Part shown: positions 11,560 to 24,054 of the stretch, in pieces | How the letters are laid out: every line of letters begins with the position of its first letter | Numbering within the stretch: the first letter of the stretch is position 1 | From: Populus alba | Taxonomy: Eukaryota > Streptophyta > Magnoliopsida > Malpighiales > Salicaceae | Length of the DNA stretch: 64,000 nucleotides | NCBI RefSeq assembly: GCF_005239225.2 | Contig: NC_133288.1 | Span: 9,616,169-9,680,168 of the forward strand | Direction: 5' to 3' | Notes under the pieces: generated by a model | What the model was told of the DNA's origin: nothing | The model's database searches: none | What the model saw: only the letters and a program-made list of their open reading frames with translations | Made by a program: the position numbers and the translations under genes

Positions 11560-14110
11560 TATGCCTTGTAAGTAATTAGTTGGTTAAACATGATGTTGAT
11601 TTTGTTCATATAAATATATTTAATTTATTAATAAAGGTTTATTTATCTTTAATATTCATCAGATATTTTATTAATGAATTTAGAGTAAAGATAAAATTTT
11701 CATAACCAAAATGCTTTTCAAAAAAAATTATAGAAGCATTGTTCTTAAATATTCCTGGTCAATGCTTTAATAAAACTGAACATTAATTAGAGCCGTTAAG
11801 ACTAGTATATATTATGTTTTTTTATATATATATAAAAGGAAGCAGTTGTTCTCTTAAGCTGAGGTATAAAAGATACCTAAAACTAATATGTAAATGCTTG
11901 TTAGATGACATATACACTGAATTGACTCGCATGAAAATTTTATATGAAGAAATCACTTGTGTTTATGATAAGACTCATGTGACAGTTGTATAAGTGATTT
12001 TTAAACTTAAGATCATTAAGTTATCTTACATAAAAAAATATTATGTTTTGATCATGCTACATGTCCTATTCAAGGGTAACAAATGGACAAATATTGAGTA
12101 TAACATAATCTCCATGAAAGTATTTAAGTAATTAAAAGATGATTCATCATCCTAGGTAAATAAGAAAAATTGTTTCATATATTCTCAAATAGTATTGATT
12201 GTAAGTCTTTGCGTAAGGTGAAATGAGATTTAAAAAGAATTCAAATATTATTCAAAGAATCAATGATTATGGTGTTGAGAACAAAAATAATTTGACAGAG
12301 TAGACATACTTCATGTTATAATGTCTAAATCAAAACATTGTTGATGAAGGGATAATAATTACACTGAGAAACTAATCACTAAAATGTTAAGTCAAACCAT
12401 TTATAACTTTTCTAATATTTAGAAGATCATGACAAGTTGTTAGATATTGTACTTGATATTCAAATATACATTAATCAATTGTTGAATTAATAATAAATTC
12501 ATATGTTTAATTTATTTAATCCTCTTTTATTTAGGATTATGATTATTATTTAGGTCCACTTATTAGGGAACCTAATGAATCACACACACAAGAACCATTG
12601 ATAATAAATTTTAAATTGGATGACAAATCAAGTGTGACCTAATTGTAAATAAGTTTTAGAAATTGAGGATTACAGTATAATTTATACATTGAATTATAAT
12701 TCTAGACATAGAAAAATCAAGTAGGAACTTGAATGAATAAATTTGTAACAGCCCCGGCTATTTGATTTTATCAACGCTAAAAATTCCCAGCATATGCTCT
12801 TAATTTAAGGTTAAATTTATTTTTTCTTTTGTAAAGAATTCTACCAAATTTTTTACTTCAATTACAATAATTTAATCACTTTACTTTAATTTTCACATTA
12901 TTTCCCATGATAAATTACAATAAATTTTTATTTCCCCTAAATTTATTCAACAACCCTAACTTTTCAATTTCAAAAATTCAATTAATTAAGGACTTTAAGC
13001 CATTAAAATCAGATCAAAAGTCTTTAGAATGCCTTACCAAGCAAGTGTTTAAACTCTAAACACTTCCCAAATCAAGCTTCCAATTCCTCATCTTCTTTAA
13101 TCTTGGGCGAACCTCCTCTCTCCTTTTCTACTCACCTTCACTTGATTTTTCTTCCTTCCAATTAATGCTCGCTAAGCTTTGTTAATGTTCCCTCAAGATC
13201 TTCTTTATAGATTTTATATTTCATTTACAATTTTATCTCTCTCATATGTAAATGGTTGTTTCCCCTCTTTCTTTTTCTCTCTTTTTCTTCTTGCTTGAGC
13301 ACACACACACACACTTACACACACACACTAACTTTTTACCAATTCCCATTATATCCCAAATAGTAAATTTCATGTTCCTGGGATAAAATTCTTGGATCCG
13401 GACATTTGTCTATATAAAATTTTTATCTGGGTGAATTTGAATTTTATTTAGTTACATATTGATAATTTTATTTGTAGGTAACTCACACCCATTAATATTT
13501 TATTCACATTTTTGAATTTTTTTTTATTTTTTGAATTTTTTTTTATATGGTTCGTTCTAATGCTTATTTGATACTTTTGATAAATCTATTTTATAATCAC
13601 TCAGATTGCTTTTCTTCCTAATTTTCAACCGGGGTTTACAAAATTTCTAAAATTATCCTGAAATAATATATGTGATATTATTCAGAGGGGGATTTGATAT
13701 TTTGTCATATAGGGTTTTTATATTTCTCTATAAATAGAAAATTATGTTTTTTATTTTATGTGAGTAGAGTATAATATAAAAATATCTATAATACAAAAGA
13801 AAAGAGCTAGTAGTCAAAATTATATCAATATCTCTCTCCTAAAAGAGTTTAGGAGATTTATCACTCATGATTCATATTGATTATTATTAGAGGCCATAAA
13901 CTTGAAGCAATTATTCAAAGGCAAAAAGAATATTTGATCTTCAAGCAATCTTCGTATAAACCTTAAATAATCTTAGATCTGTCTAACAAAATCCTATATT
14001 ATTTCAGGATATATCCATGGTTTTTTAATTCAATTTCTAGTCGCACTTACCTCACCAGGAGTAATACTATCTTTCTCGCCTCCTTGTCCTTTATTATTTC
14101 ATCTTCCAAA
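11560..14110. mobile_element. Degenerate LTR-retrotransposon-derived sequence (tentative)
   Basis: No open reading frame survives. Two signs suggest LTR relics: the phrase tgtaacagcccc at about 12747, a common start of plant Ty3-type LTRs, and a TATA-like ctctataaatag at about 13717 followed by a transcribed-looking leader. Paired LTRs were not found, so element type and boundaries are uncertain. Confidence 0.3.
13300..13329. repeat. Interrupted (CA)n microsatellite
   Basis: Two CA tracts are separated by a short TTA interruption, inside the putative LTR relic. Confidence 0.85.
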
Positions 14111-14202
14111 TCTTGGCAGAAAATATTAAATTCTTTCTTTCTTTCTCTTTTTTATTGCATAATGATCTCATCATCATTGATGAATTAAACCATTAGTGTA
14201 TT

Positions 14203-14415
14203 TGGGAGTGTGATAGCGGTTGCTTTTTAAAGTGTTTTTCATCTCAAAACATATCAAAATAATATTGTTTTTATTTTTTAAAAATTATTTTTGATATTAA
14301 CACATCAAAATGATATGAAAATATATAAAAAAAATTATTAATTTGAAATAAAGAAAAAAATAAATAATAAATACTTTTTTAAAAAAATACTTCCAAAATG
14401 CAATGCCAAACATAA
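14203..14415 (+). repeat. Short dispersed element, MITE-like, with tgtttggga-type ends
   Basis: The element starts with a variant of gtttgggagtgtgatagcgg, has an AT-rich middle with the phrase aacacatcaaaatgat, and ends with gccaaacata. The same architecture recurs at 56105-56305 and in weaker form at 16370-16560, 25915-26105 and, reversed, at 21010-21200 and 45925-46085. The ends are near-inverted copies of each other, suggesting a non-autonomous DNA element, but I cannot name the family. Confidence 0.55.
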
Positions 14416-14605
14416 CTAGATAATGAGAGATTGGACCATTTGAATCTCTATTTGCTTTTCTTAATAATGCAAGTCTAAGATAGTTATGAGGGCAACAAAC
14501 TTGTGCCCTCTAACAGTGGGAAGTTCTTGCTAGTACGTTATTTTTATGTAATTTAGTCTCTTAAGACTCCTTTTTCTCACTTAACCTTTAGGCATATCAA
14601 GAATG

Positions 14606-14826
14606 GTCAAGTGTGAGCTTTAGTGGTGTAGCCCAACTGATTAGATTTTGCGTTTGCTTCCTAGAGATCACCAATTCGAGTACCACAAATCTCAGGGCTA
14701 CTAAATATTTATCTGGTCGTTAACTTCAGGGTGCTAAAGGATTAATCAAATGTGTATAAGCTGGTCTAAACACCCATAATTTCTATATATATAAAAAAGA
14801 AAGAAAGAAATAATAGTCTAGTGTGA
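14606..14826 (+). mobile_element. tRNA-derived SINE
   Basis: The 5' part carries an A-box-like segment (gtggtgtagcccaactga) and a B-box-like segment (aattcgagtacc) about 40 bases apart. The 3' part ends in aagctggtctaaacaccc followed by an A-rich tail. An 11-base near-identical duplication (gtcaagtgtga at 14606, gtctagtgtga at 14816) flanks it, as expected for a target-site duplication. Related 3' ends are seen at 15360-15548 (minus) and 22068-22140. Confidence 0.65.
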
Positions 14827-15359
14827 AATGTTCGAAAATCAATGTTATATAACTAGTGATTTTAGTTGTCCCATGTTTGACTTCGATGTAGCTACTTGCA
14901 AGCTAGCTATCAGGAATTTGTGGCCATTAACGGAGAGGGGGTCAAATCTATGAATTTTCATCCATTTCAAACCGGGAATTGTACCGCATAAGGACGAGAT
15001 TTGATTATCACTTTCCAATTCTATGCGATCGATGCTCACAAGTATTGTCTAGAAAGATTTTAATTTTGAAGAGATAACATATATGATTCGGTTATTCTCT
15101 TTTGATTTCTGTGCTAATGATCACCATGAGTCTAGAAGAGATTATATATCTTTACTGCTTTTAAATGGAAAATAAAGCAAGTGAAACCTAAATATTTGGT
15201 TATTTATGTTAATTATAACTTAGTCTTTTATCAACACTAGTTGATTAGTCCCTATGCTATAATTATAATTTAATTTCATTGATAATCTGGGACCATTCAT
15301 TAGTAGTAGATCTTTATGTTATCATGTTTTCTTTTCCTTATCAAAATCTTCGAATCATT

Positions 15360-15548
15360 TTTTTTTATTATTATTATTAATTTGGATATTCGGCTCAGTG
15401 TGTATGCACCTCGACTATCTTATGAACTTTAAAATTAAAGACCATGTAAGTCTCTAATAGCTATCATATTAACAACCACATGGCTCGAACCTAAGACTAC
15501 AGGGAAGCAAACTTCTTGATTCCAAACTCTTACCACTTGGATACTTAT
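15360..15548 (-). mobile_element. tRNA-derived SINE, minus strand
   Basis: Read on the minus strand, an A-box-like ccaagtggtaagag is followed about 40 bases later by the B box taggttcgagccat. The 3' end has the phrase agtcgaggtgcatacacactgag and a tail rich in taa and A. It shares this layout with the SINE at 14606-14826. No clear target duplication was found. Confidence 0.6.
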
Positions 15549-16369
15549 TATATAGTTTAAAACATGGTGTTGAAGGAGGGACCAAGTTGTTAACAATTTT
15601 AAGATATAAAGATTAAATATATATTTTCTTAAACCATGAGGATAAAGTTAAAATTAATTTTTTATAAATTCTGAATTTGTATTTTTTTTGTTATTGTTGT
15701 TGTTGCATGTGATTAGAGAATTTTCATTAAGAATAAATCTCTATCCAATATTGTAAGTTTGTGAAAATACATTTAAAAAAGATTATTTATTTACAGTATT
15801 TGAAACCATGAGTAAAAACAAAGTAAAGTCGCTTGTCACTGAGGCTAAATATGACATGAATGTTAAAATATGTACTTTAATGAAGCAACTCCCTAAATTG
15901 CAAATTTATAACCTAAGTTATATTTGTCAAGGCGATGAAAAGAAAAAAAACGTTACCCTTTATTTAATTCCTCATGTTTGTCGAATTTTAAGTGAAGGAG
16001 GAGATTTCAAGAAAATTAGCATTTCACCAGTTAAATAAAATTGGAGGAAGGAGTAAAGGGATTTTCAAGGGAGAAAATTTCTGAACTTTGTGTATTTTTC
16101 CTTTTTTTTTTTATTTTTTATTTGATTTTATTTTTTTCTTCTGTTTCCTACAATCTCACGGACCAAAAATATATATTATTTGATTTTTTTAAAATTTATT
16201 TTAATTTAAATCTTGATTTGATTTATATTAGGACATATACATTATGATTTTTTTAAAAAAATTATTTTAATTTAAATCTTGATAAGTTAAATAAGGGTTT
16301 ACTTGCCATTAAAAAAAAAATAAGAGAAATGATTTGTGGGACGAGATCCATTGATCAAAGTATTTTTAA

Positions 16370-16560
16370 GAAAAATATGTTTGAGGTGGTTTTTTAAAAT
16401 AGTTTTAGCTTGAAATTATATTAAAATAATATTTTTTTTAAAAATAATTTATTTTAACATCATTACATTAAAATGATTCAAAAGCCATAAAAAAATAATT
16501 TAAAGCTAAAAAAAATCTTAAAAATTCTATAAAATATAATTATATTGCAATGCCGTGCTC
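16370..16560 (+). repeat. Degenerate copy of the MITE-like element
   Basis: Contains the central phrase aacatcattacattaaaatgat and end-like segments atgtttgag and gctcaaactt. More diverged than the 14203 copy. Confidence 0.4.
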
Positions 16561-16901
16561 AAACTTATTTAAACCACATCATTCAAAATAAAATTTAAAT
16601 GAAAAAAATGTCATTTTGAACCAATATTCAATTAATTATGCATTAAAAAAATAGTCCAGTAGGGTGAATTATGTCTATATATTCTTGTCTTTTCTTAAAA
16701 TAAAACAAAAGACAGATTAGAACCGAAAGTTGGGCCTCCTAGAGATGAAATATTCCCATGGCCTGCTAAGCATGAACAAACTTCATGCTGGCCTGGTTTT
16801 AGCTTTAACAGGCCCAAAACAGTGCTCACTATGGTGAAACTTCAATACAGCTCCCTCGGGCTCTCCTTTTTGTCATAATAGGTTTTCAAAGGAATTCTTT
16901 G

Positions 16902-16923
16902 GTGTGTGTGTGTGTGTGTGTGT
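16902..16923. repeat. (GT)n microsatellite
   Basis: Uninterrupted run of 11 GT units. Confidence 0.95.
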
Positions 16924-17039
16924 ATTTGTATTGGAGGCTATTTATATAAAAGATATTGATGCTTTTTGGCAAAAAATATATATATTAAAGATAACAATTT
17001 TTTATAATTAAGATTACAATTTCCTATAATTTTTTATAG

Positions 17040-17990
17040 TTATGGGTAAGGATATAATTGATGCAGGAGCAAAATCTAACAAGGTTTGTTATAAGTCAAA
17101 AAAAAAAAAAAAACAAACAAACTCATGCATTAGTCTTTCTATATCAGAAAGAACTTGTTTTTGTGTTTAAATTGTTCATGAGATAAAATTTCCTCAATTA
17201 AAAGCCGTCTTCCACCAAGAAATATATAACATAATGTTTTTAAAGTAAAACCTTCTTAGTCGAAAAATCACTAAATCTTTTATGCGTGAATCATCTGAAA
17301 ATAGCTCCCTAACATCTTTGTACAAGAAACGCAATCATTGGTTTCTAATATCTTTGTGTTGACCACCTCATTATAAATCTCACCTCCGAGATTTTCAATT
17401 ACAGGACACAATGACTAATCACTAAGAATTGTTGGCTTTAATATCAATTGATACAACCATAAAGGAAGTATAAAGGGGTTTGTTATAAGTCAAAACTCTC
17501 AAAGACAACTGGGGTTTTTTACAAGTCAAATTCCTCAAGAACTAAAAACATCATAACTATAAGAAGCCCTCAAAATAATTACTTTTTTATTTATCCAAGT
17601 CTCACTTTTCAAAAGACAACTATATATATAAAACTAGAAAACTATATTAATATTGAATAGAAAAATTATTTCCTTCAAACAGAAAAATTGAAAAAGCCTA
17701 ATAATATTGAATAAGAAAATAAAAATAGAAAAAAATAAAATTTCTAAACTAAAAAGAAAAATAAAAATAATGAAGAAATATATTTATTTTCTCAAAAAAC
17801 TCCTACATTAATAACTCTTTGTAATTACAAGATATTCATAAGATATTTAGCCCATTCCAACACTAATCCATCAAGTTAGAGCATAGAAATTAAGCATGCC
17901 TAGCTTATCAATCACACTATTAAAATATTTCTTAAAACAACTTCGGTAAGTACATTTGCTAACTAATCCTTTAATTAATCAAAAAAAAAA
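17040..17990 (-). mobile_element. Ty1-copia retrotransposon relic (3' coding end, LTR, primer-binding site)
   Basis: Read on the minus strand, 17990-17880 encodes a frame-broken relic resembling the C-terminal end of a copia RNase H region. This is followed by an LTR-like block at about 17862-17448 that opens with tgttggaatgggc and contains a TATA-like run near 17620. The sequence after it (about 17448-17431) resembles the initiator-Met tRNA primer-binding site tggtatcagagcc in degenerate form. A second fragment sharing gacttataacaaacc with the LTR lies at about 17080-17098. The element is badly decayed. Confidence 0.5.
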
Positions 17991-18375
17991 TTATAATGTT
18001 TTAATCAAGATTTGACATGATTCCCACCTATAGCTGGGATCTTTTGGCATGCCTATATAGACATCTATTTCTTGCATGTATAAAATGAAACAAACAAGGT
18101 GGGTGATATTTACAAAGATGCATCTTGTGGCTACAGAGAAGGAGTATATGATTTGGTATCCATGTTGGGTTATTACACTAGATCCTGGGCAGGTTCATCC
18201 ACCTATAGACATGCAGTACAAGTAATATTCCCAACAAATTCAAAATATTGTAAGTAATCAAATTTTATTGGAATTAATATATGTTAAACTATGTGTTTTA
18301 TTTATGGATCCTTTAATTTAATAGTAATATTGTATTAATATTAGGTTGGCTTGTTGTTGTGGAAAGGTTGAAAGG

Positions 18376-18569
18376 TCGCCTATATACTTTGCAATATTGA
18401 TGAAGAACATAAAGGATACACCCGGTTCAATGTTTGTCATAATGCATTTGAGAACTTTGAAAAGACATTAATTATTGATGATATCATGGCAGAAAGCGAG
18501 GTCACTCAAGCAGGAGCAAAAGTAAGAGGTAATCATACTATTAATAAGCATGAATCATCTAGTAAATGA
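18376..18569 (+). pseudogene. Short coding-like remnant, unrecognised
   Basis: A frame without ATG stays open for about 62 codons with protein-like composition (acidic middle, Ser/Lys-rich end) and then stops. Upstream sequence in the same frame has stops. It may be an exon relic of a transposon gene, but I do not recognise a family. Confidence 0.2.
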
Positions 18570-19117
18570 TGTAAGCGTAAATAGATAAATGAGTTATTTT
18601 GACATATATTGAGATTTCATTTAGTAAAGCATTGTATGTTTTTTTAAGTATTCATATTTCTTTTATATGTATGCATGTTTATTTATTTTCATTCATCTTA
18701 TGAAAACATTCTTATATATAATACTTTATAAAAAGTGGTAGGTGAAAATAACTGAGATTTGTGTTTTGAGTTATAAGCTTAGGGATACTTGTGATTATAA
18801 AATGTGAGAATTTGTTATGATTGGTTATTGCTGTTATTTGTAGGTATTTTTAATCATAATAAAATTTTGGGTTGATTTTCTAAATAAAGGAAACTTTGTA
18901 AGAATTTCATAAAAATTAAAAAAATTCTTACACTCTAAAATCATTAACTAAATCACATATAAGATTGACAAATTAAATAACCATCGAAATTGGATTTGTT
19001 ATGTAATTCAATGGTGAATCTCATAAGAATCCTTCAAAATATATAGGATGTAAGGAGATTTTGCTACTGGATTTTCATAGGATAACTGTGAGGATGGCTA
19101 TTGGAATTTAACTAATT

Positions 19118-19290
19118 TCATGGTTCTGAAACATTATATTTAACTAGTGTTGTAGTTTAAAAACACAACATTTAATTGATATGGTGTTTCTCAAACACAA
19201 CTTTTATTGTCATGGTTCTAAAACACGACATTAATTACATGTCACATTATAGAAATGCAATATTAATTAAATATTACATTTTTGAACTGT
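19118..19290. repeat. Degenerate tandem repeat with an aaacacaac core
   Basis: Four to five irregular units of roughly 40 bases each carry a variant of aaacacaacattaatt, separated by variants of tggttctgaaaca. The units are too diverged for a clean period. Confidence 0.45.
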
Positions 19291-19514
19291 GATATTTTCA
19301 AATTATATTACTTCACCAAAACTTTTTATGACTGTGTTATTTCATCAAATTATTTTACTTTCTATGCTATTAGCCCAAAATAACCAGGATTGGATGAGGT
19401 GAGTACACTCACTATTCACTACTACTAATGTGAACCTCTTGATTACGTGATTAAGCAGAACCCAATGAAATTGAAATATGACCTAGAAAGTTAAAAATCA
19501 AGTTTGATAGAACT

Positions 19515-19615
19515 ATGACCCGGAGATAATCATGTACCTAATAACCAAATGTATTAGAATAAACTTGCACCTAGAGATAACCATGTACCTAAGAGCCTGA
19601 AGTATACGAATGATA
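19515..19615 (+). repeat. Two-copy tandem repeat of about 50 bp
   Basis: The phrase gagataatcatgtacctaa is followed about 50 bases later by gagataaccatgtacctaa in similar surroundings. Confidence 0.6.
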
Positions 19616-21009
19616 CCACAAAACTAATTAATCTTTGATAAGTTAGTGTATGATCTTTGATCCTTGCATAGAAAGGTTGTTTGCAACACACAAAACAAAG
19701 GAATTTTTTTATTTAAATCATCATAACTGCCAAAACTTGCAGCCATAAAAACAATATATAGTTCCCTCTAAATAAACTTAATATGCTTCTTTTAGGTTGC
19801 AAAACAATGAGCTTTATCTAGTAATCAACTAACACAAGTCTAATATTGAAACAAATCATAAAACAATGTCTAATATGCCAAAACAAATCTAATTTAGAAT
19901 AAAGTTCAAGGCTAATAATATTTAGCACTAAAATAAATAAATAAAACATCATAAAATAAAGTCCTCTTGCTTGAAGTCCTCATGCATGGTCGAAACTCTC
20001 CTTTTGCTTTTTTGGAGGCTTTGCCAAAACTTCATGCTCGAAATTAGTTAGGAAACTTTGTTTTTAATTGCTGGATTTTCTCCATTGAATTCCCTCCCCT
20101 TAGTCTCCTTCATGTGCTAGAAAATCTTGTAAAAAAAAAAATAACAATAAAAGAATCTCAAGTCTTCTTGCTACCACACATGTTTTCAAGAATATTAAGG
20201 AGTCCTTATATTGATTGAAATCCATAATACATAAGGAAATAATGTTTCTTCAATTGGCGCACATTCCTGAAAAATTGTAGTCCTTACTCCAAATATATTG
20301 TTCTTTCTCGTCTTGTTGAATTAACAGGCCTACCACATATACTCATAAATGTAAGAATGTTTACTTTCCAACCTAAATGATGTATCAATATAATTCCTTC
20401 TGTAGCTCTAGATATAGTCCAAGTAGTAGACAAAGATCCAAACAGACAGTTTTAACAAGATTCGTCCAGTAACTTTAATTCTATGAAATAATTTCTTCTC
20501 GAACTCCAATTTATCTTGTGTTTTGATCTAAGGTAGAAAAATATGTCTAGAAATTCCTATAAAACATTCATTCCTATTCAATAATGGAGTTGACAATTAT
20601 ACTTAAATTTATATCAAAATCGAAATCTTACATCACTTGGATGAATTGTATCATCTAAATAGATAATGTTCTTCATGGGGCTGTAAAGTTTTGAGCACTT
20701 TCTCTTTGTATATTCCAAGTGGAGTGCACGAGATAATAATTGCCAGCCACATCACTCAAACAAGCAAAAGCCGGCCCATAAATTTGGCCTTCACTGTTAA
20801 ATACTCAATAAAGGAAAGGAAAAGAAAAGAAAAGAAAAAATGGATAACTTATCATTCATCGCCATCATCAGTGATGCCTTTCTCTTTTCTTTTTGTGAAG
20901 ACCGAAAACAATTCATATTTAGTATGTGGGCACATGCTCGGTCTGTTGAGACAGCCATCTCTCGAGGGTCTTGCACCTCAAATTCCATGACTCTTGAACT
21001 CCACTGTAA

Positions 21010-21200
21010 AATTATACCTTTCTGTTTTAAAAATATTTTAAAAAAAAATTAATTTTTTTTATTTTTTATTAACTTCAAATTAATATATTTTTAGTGTTTT
21101 CAAATCATTTTGATATGCTGATATCAAAAATAATATTTTAAAAATAAATAAATAAATTATTAACATGTATTTTAACATGAAAAATTATTTAAAAAAAACC
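21010..21200 (-). repeat. Reversed copy of the MITE-like element
   Basis: The central phrase atcattttgatatgctgatatc is the reverse complement of the core seen at 14203-14415 and 56105-56305. Flanks are A/T runs, and the ends are not well preserved. Confidence 0.4.
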
Positions 21201-22067
21201 CCGCACAACTCTACCATCTAAGCAAATATTTTCATACTGGTGGCTTGCTCCTCAATTATAGACGTTAAGAGTAGCTGGAACTGCTGGGAAATAGCCATCA
21301 AGTAATTGCCACGCAACAATATATATCAAGTGAGGTGCATTTGGATCTTTCTGCCTGCTTGTTACTTCTTTATATAGGAATTATTCATTTAATTTAACCT
21401 CATGTTAGTTTGATTTCGATTGATAACTTGTGTGTTAAGTTTTAATAAATTTGATTAATCGAAAATAATCGGTGCTCTTAAGAAATATGAAGGGTTTATT
21501 GAAATTATATTTTACTCTCAAGTTGAACAATATGTACTGGTTGATTTTGAAGAAAGGAAAAAAAATAATTCCATCCTTGCAGGTGTTAGTGATGCTAAAA
21601 GTTAGGGTTTCTCAATTTTTAAAGTTTTAGGACTTTAAATAATTAAAAAAAAAATTATGGTTCTCAAACCATGAGGTTATTGGGCTAAATTGTAGAGAAA
21701 ATTTTGATATATTCATAAAAGTATTTTATTCAATAATCTTCCATTAAAAGAAAAGCCTACAAGATTGCTTAAATATAAGAAAAACATCATAATTAGTAAA
21801 ATTTTAATTAAATTAAAAGTTATAAACTAAATAGAAAAAATAATACAATAAGAAAAATATAAAAAAAAATCCTAAACATTAATTAATATGCCTTATTTGA
21901 AGGCCTTACCCATCTCTGTAGACTATAAAATTTTAACCCTACAAGATATAAGTAGAAATTTTAGAAATGAATTGTCTTTGCCTTAATATCAATAGAAATT
22001 TTAGTTTTCTTGGTAATTAACAACAGAACCATTAGACCCTCCAGGTACAACTTGTGTCCAAAATATT

Positions 22068-22140
22068 ATAAAATTAGTTGAGTTGTGCGCAAGCTGTCCC
22101 GAACATCTATATTAATAAATAAATAAATAAGTAAGTAAAA
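22068..22140 (+). mobile_element. 5'-truncated SINE, 3' end only
   Basis: The segment gttgtgcgcaagctgtcccg followed by aacatc matches the conserved 3' domain of the SINEs at 14606 and 15360 and is followed by a (taaa)n tail. The tRNA-like 5' part is absent. Confidence 0.55.
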
Positions 22141-22204
22141 CAATGCTATATAAGGTAATTGAGTCTTACGGTATCTGATATAAATTGCCCATAAGAAAAG
22201 GTGA

Positions 22205-22392
22205 CTTTCACTTGACTGGAGGAGGAAAGATGAATGAGTAAGACAAAAAGAAAGAGCTTCAACGATTAGGAGCTTAGATATTAAGGAAGAAATATTAATT
22301 TTTGTCAATGCAAGTTGTATTAAAAGTCACTTGAGAACTCCAACGAATGAGTGAGACAAAAAGAAAGAACTTCAACGATTAGGAGCTTAGAT
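22205..22392 (+). repeat. Two-copy direct repeat, spacing about 113 bp
   Basis: A block containing agacaaaaagaaagagcttc and acgattaggagcttagat occurs at about 22232-22278 and again at 22345-22391 with two substitutions. Both copies are preceded by a tcacttga-containing segment. Confidence 0.8.
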
Positions 22393-23538
22393 TCCGATAA
22401 GAGATTTGGCCAACAAATGTGTTTAGCATCCAGCAATTCTCCTTTGCGAAGAAGCAGACGTAGGAAAAAAAAAATTAAAATCTGAATTCAAATTAAATTA
22501 TATATATATATATAACTTTTTTTATTATTATTATTGAAACCTGAGACATTTCAGGAGCAGGGAGTTGAATTTTGCTATTATGAGGCTGATTTAGTAGAGC
22601 AGTACAAAACAAATCGGAGCCAAAAGTAAAAAAGTGGACGGTCAAGATAATTAATTCACGGCAACGAACTTTCATATGGTGGGTAAGGTAAACTAAATCG
22701 GCAGCGGTGAAATAAATGCTTGAAATACTACCTGCCTATATTTGTGATGGTGGAATAAAAGTAGCGATGCCATAGCCCCATACTCTTCCCTTCTGCACTC
22801 AAATCAAGCCTCCAAGCCTAGCCTTTTTTCTAGTTGAAGTACATCCATAATTCAAAAAATTTGGTATTAAATTAATCTTCCCACCCACTCGAAGATTGCA
22901 ATTCCCTTTATTTTTTGAAAAATCTAAAGATTTTTTATTTCATTTTAAATTATTTTATATTTTTAGAATGATAACGGCTGAAGACTACAGGTCTTGTTGA
23001 AATCACATAAGATGTGTGAACGTCCAAATCATGTCTAAATCAAAGACTGGCATGGTTTCGGAAGAGATCAAGTGCTGTTCTGCTGAAAGGAAGGAAAAAA
23101 ACAGGTCCTTGTAAGAACAAGCCAGTGTTACTGTTACCCCATGACACGTGTGGGGAAAAAGCCCATCAATCATTCAGTTAATTAGTAATATCTGGCTAAG
23201 TGGTTTGGACTTTAAAAAGGGACACCTCAAAAGGAAATTAGGTGCAAGAAAACAAGATTATCATCACCTTTGAAAAGATTCAAGGAGCAATGGAGGGAAA
23301 CAGCAAGAGGGCTAATTTAAAACTTTGAATGCCCGACCTCAGCCTTTATGCCTTGAGCCAAATGCCCCCATTTTTACAAACAAGGTGTGGTCCCTAACAT
23401 TAGCATCAAAATGCATATATACAGTGTATGGGAAAGAAAAAATAATACTTACTCTCAAGAATATATCTGAACCCACAGATTCCCCTTCTCAGGGGCAAGG
23501 ATTTCACAAACTGCGTATATCTCACGCTATATACATTT

Positions 23539-23559
23539 ATATATATATATATATATATA
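23539..23559. repeat. (TA)n microsatellite
   Basis: About ten pure TA units. Confidence 0.9.
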
Positions 23560-23743
23560 AAATACATTTTCCCTATTCACTGGACATGGGACACCACCAT
23601 CCTGCTACATACTGTTCTTGCTTTCCACCGGCCATCAGAAGAAAAATATTTAAGGTGAACGGTTTCCATCCCCCTCCCTCATGAAGACTATCTTCCTTGT
23701 AAACGGCAATTATCCGGCGTGACCTTAAATGAATGAATAAGAA

Positions 23744-23744
<1 letters not shown>

Positions 23745-23773
<29 letters not shown>
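23745..23773. repeat. (TG)n microsatellite
   Basis: About 14 pure TG units, 280 bases downstream of the GATA gene's stop codon. Confidence 0.95.
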
Positions 23774-23777
<4 letters not shown>

Positions 23778-24054
23778 AAAACTCCCATCATTAGGTGAAC
23801 TGAAAAAATAAAAAGTGAAAAGTAAATTGTGAGAAATTAAAAACATAGAGCACAGTATTAGCTATTAAGATTAAAATCCTCGCTAATTCAGTTACAAATA
23901 CAACCTAGTAGACCTACCTCACCCACCCTGAGAAGAAAAAATGTGCGCTAGTAAAACCGAACCTAATTAGAAACCGGGTTCAATTCTCCCGGTTCAATTC
24001 CCTATCCTCTCTTCCCCAGATACCCGGTCTTCCTCTAGACTATAGTTCTATAAT

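Larger units (their letters stand above)
4580..11560. other. Gene-poor AT-rich region
   Basis: No coding gene is supported. The stretch contains the compound microsatellite at 5959-6033, relatives of the repeat in the F5H intron (6930-7900 and 8926-9070), GC-richer patches near 7600-7670 and 9360-9440 that look like parts of the same dispersed repeats, and otherwise low-complexity DNA. Short open frames at 4997-5179, 7991-8421 and 9871-10062 have no recognisable domain. Confidence 0.55.

Noticed and set aside
23325..23791. 119-codon frame on + and 72-codon frame on -
   Set aside because: They run through (TA)n and (TG)n microsatellites, whose translation gives Ile-Tyr and Thr-His runs.
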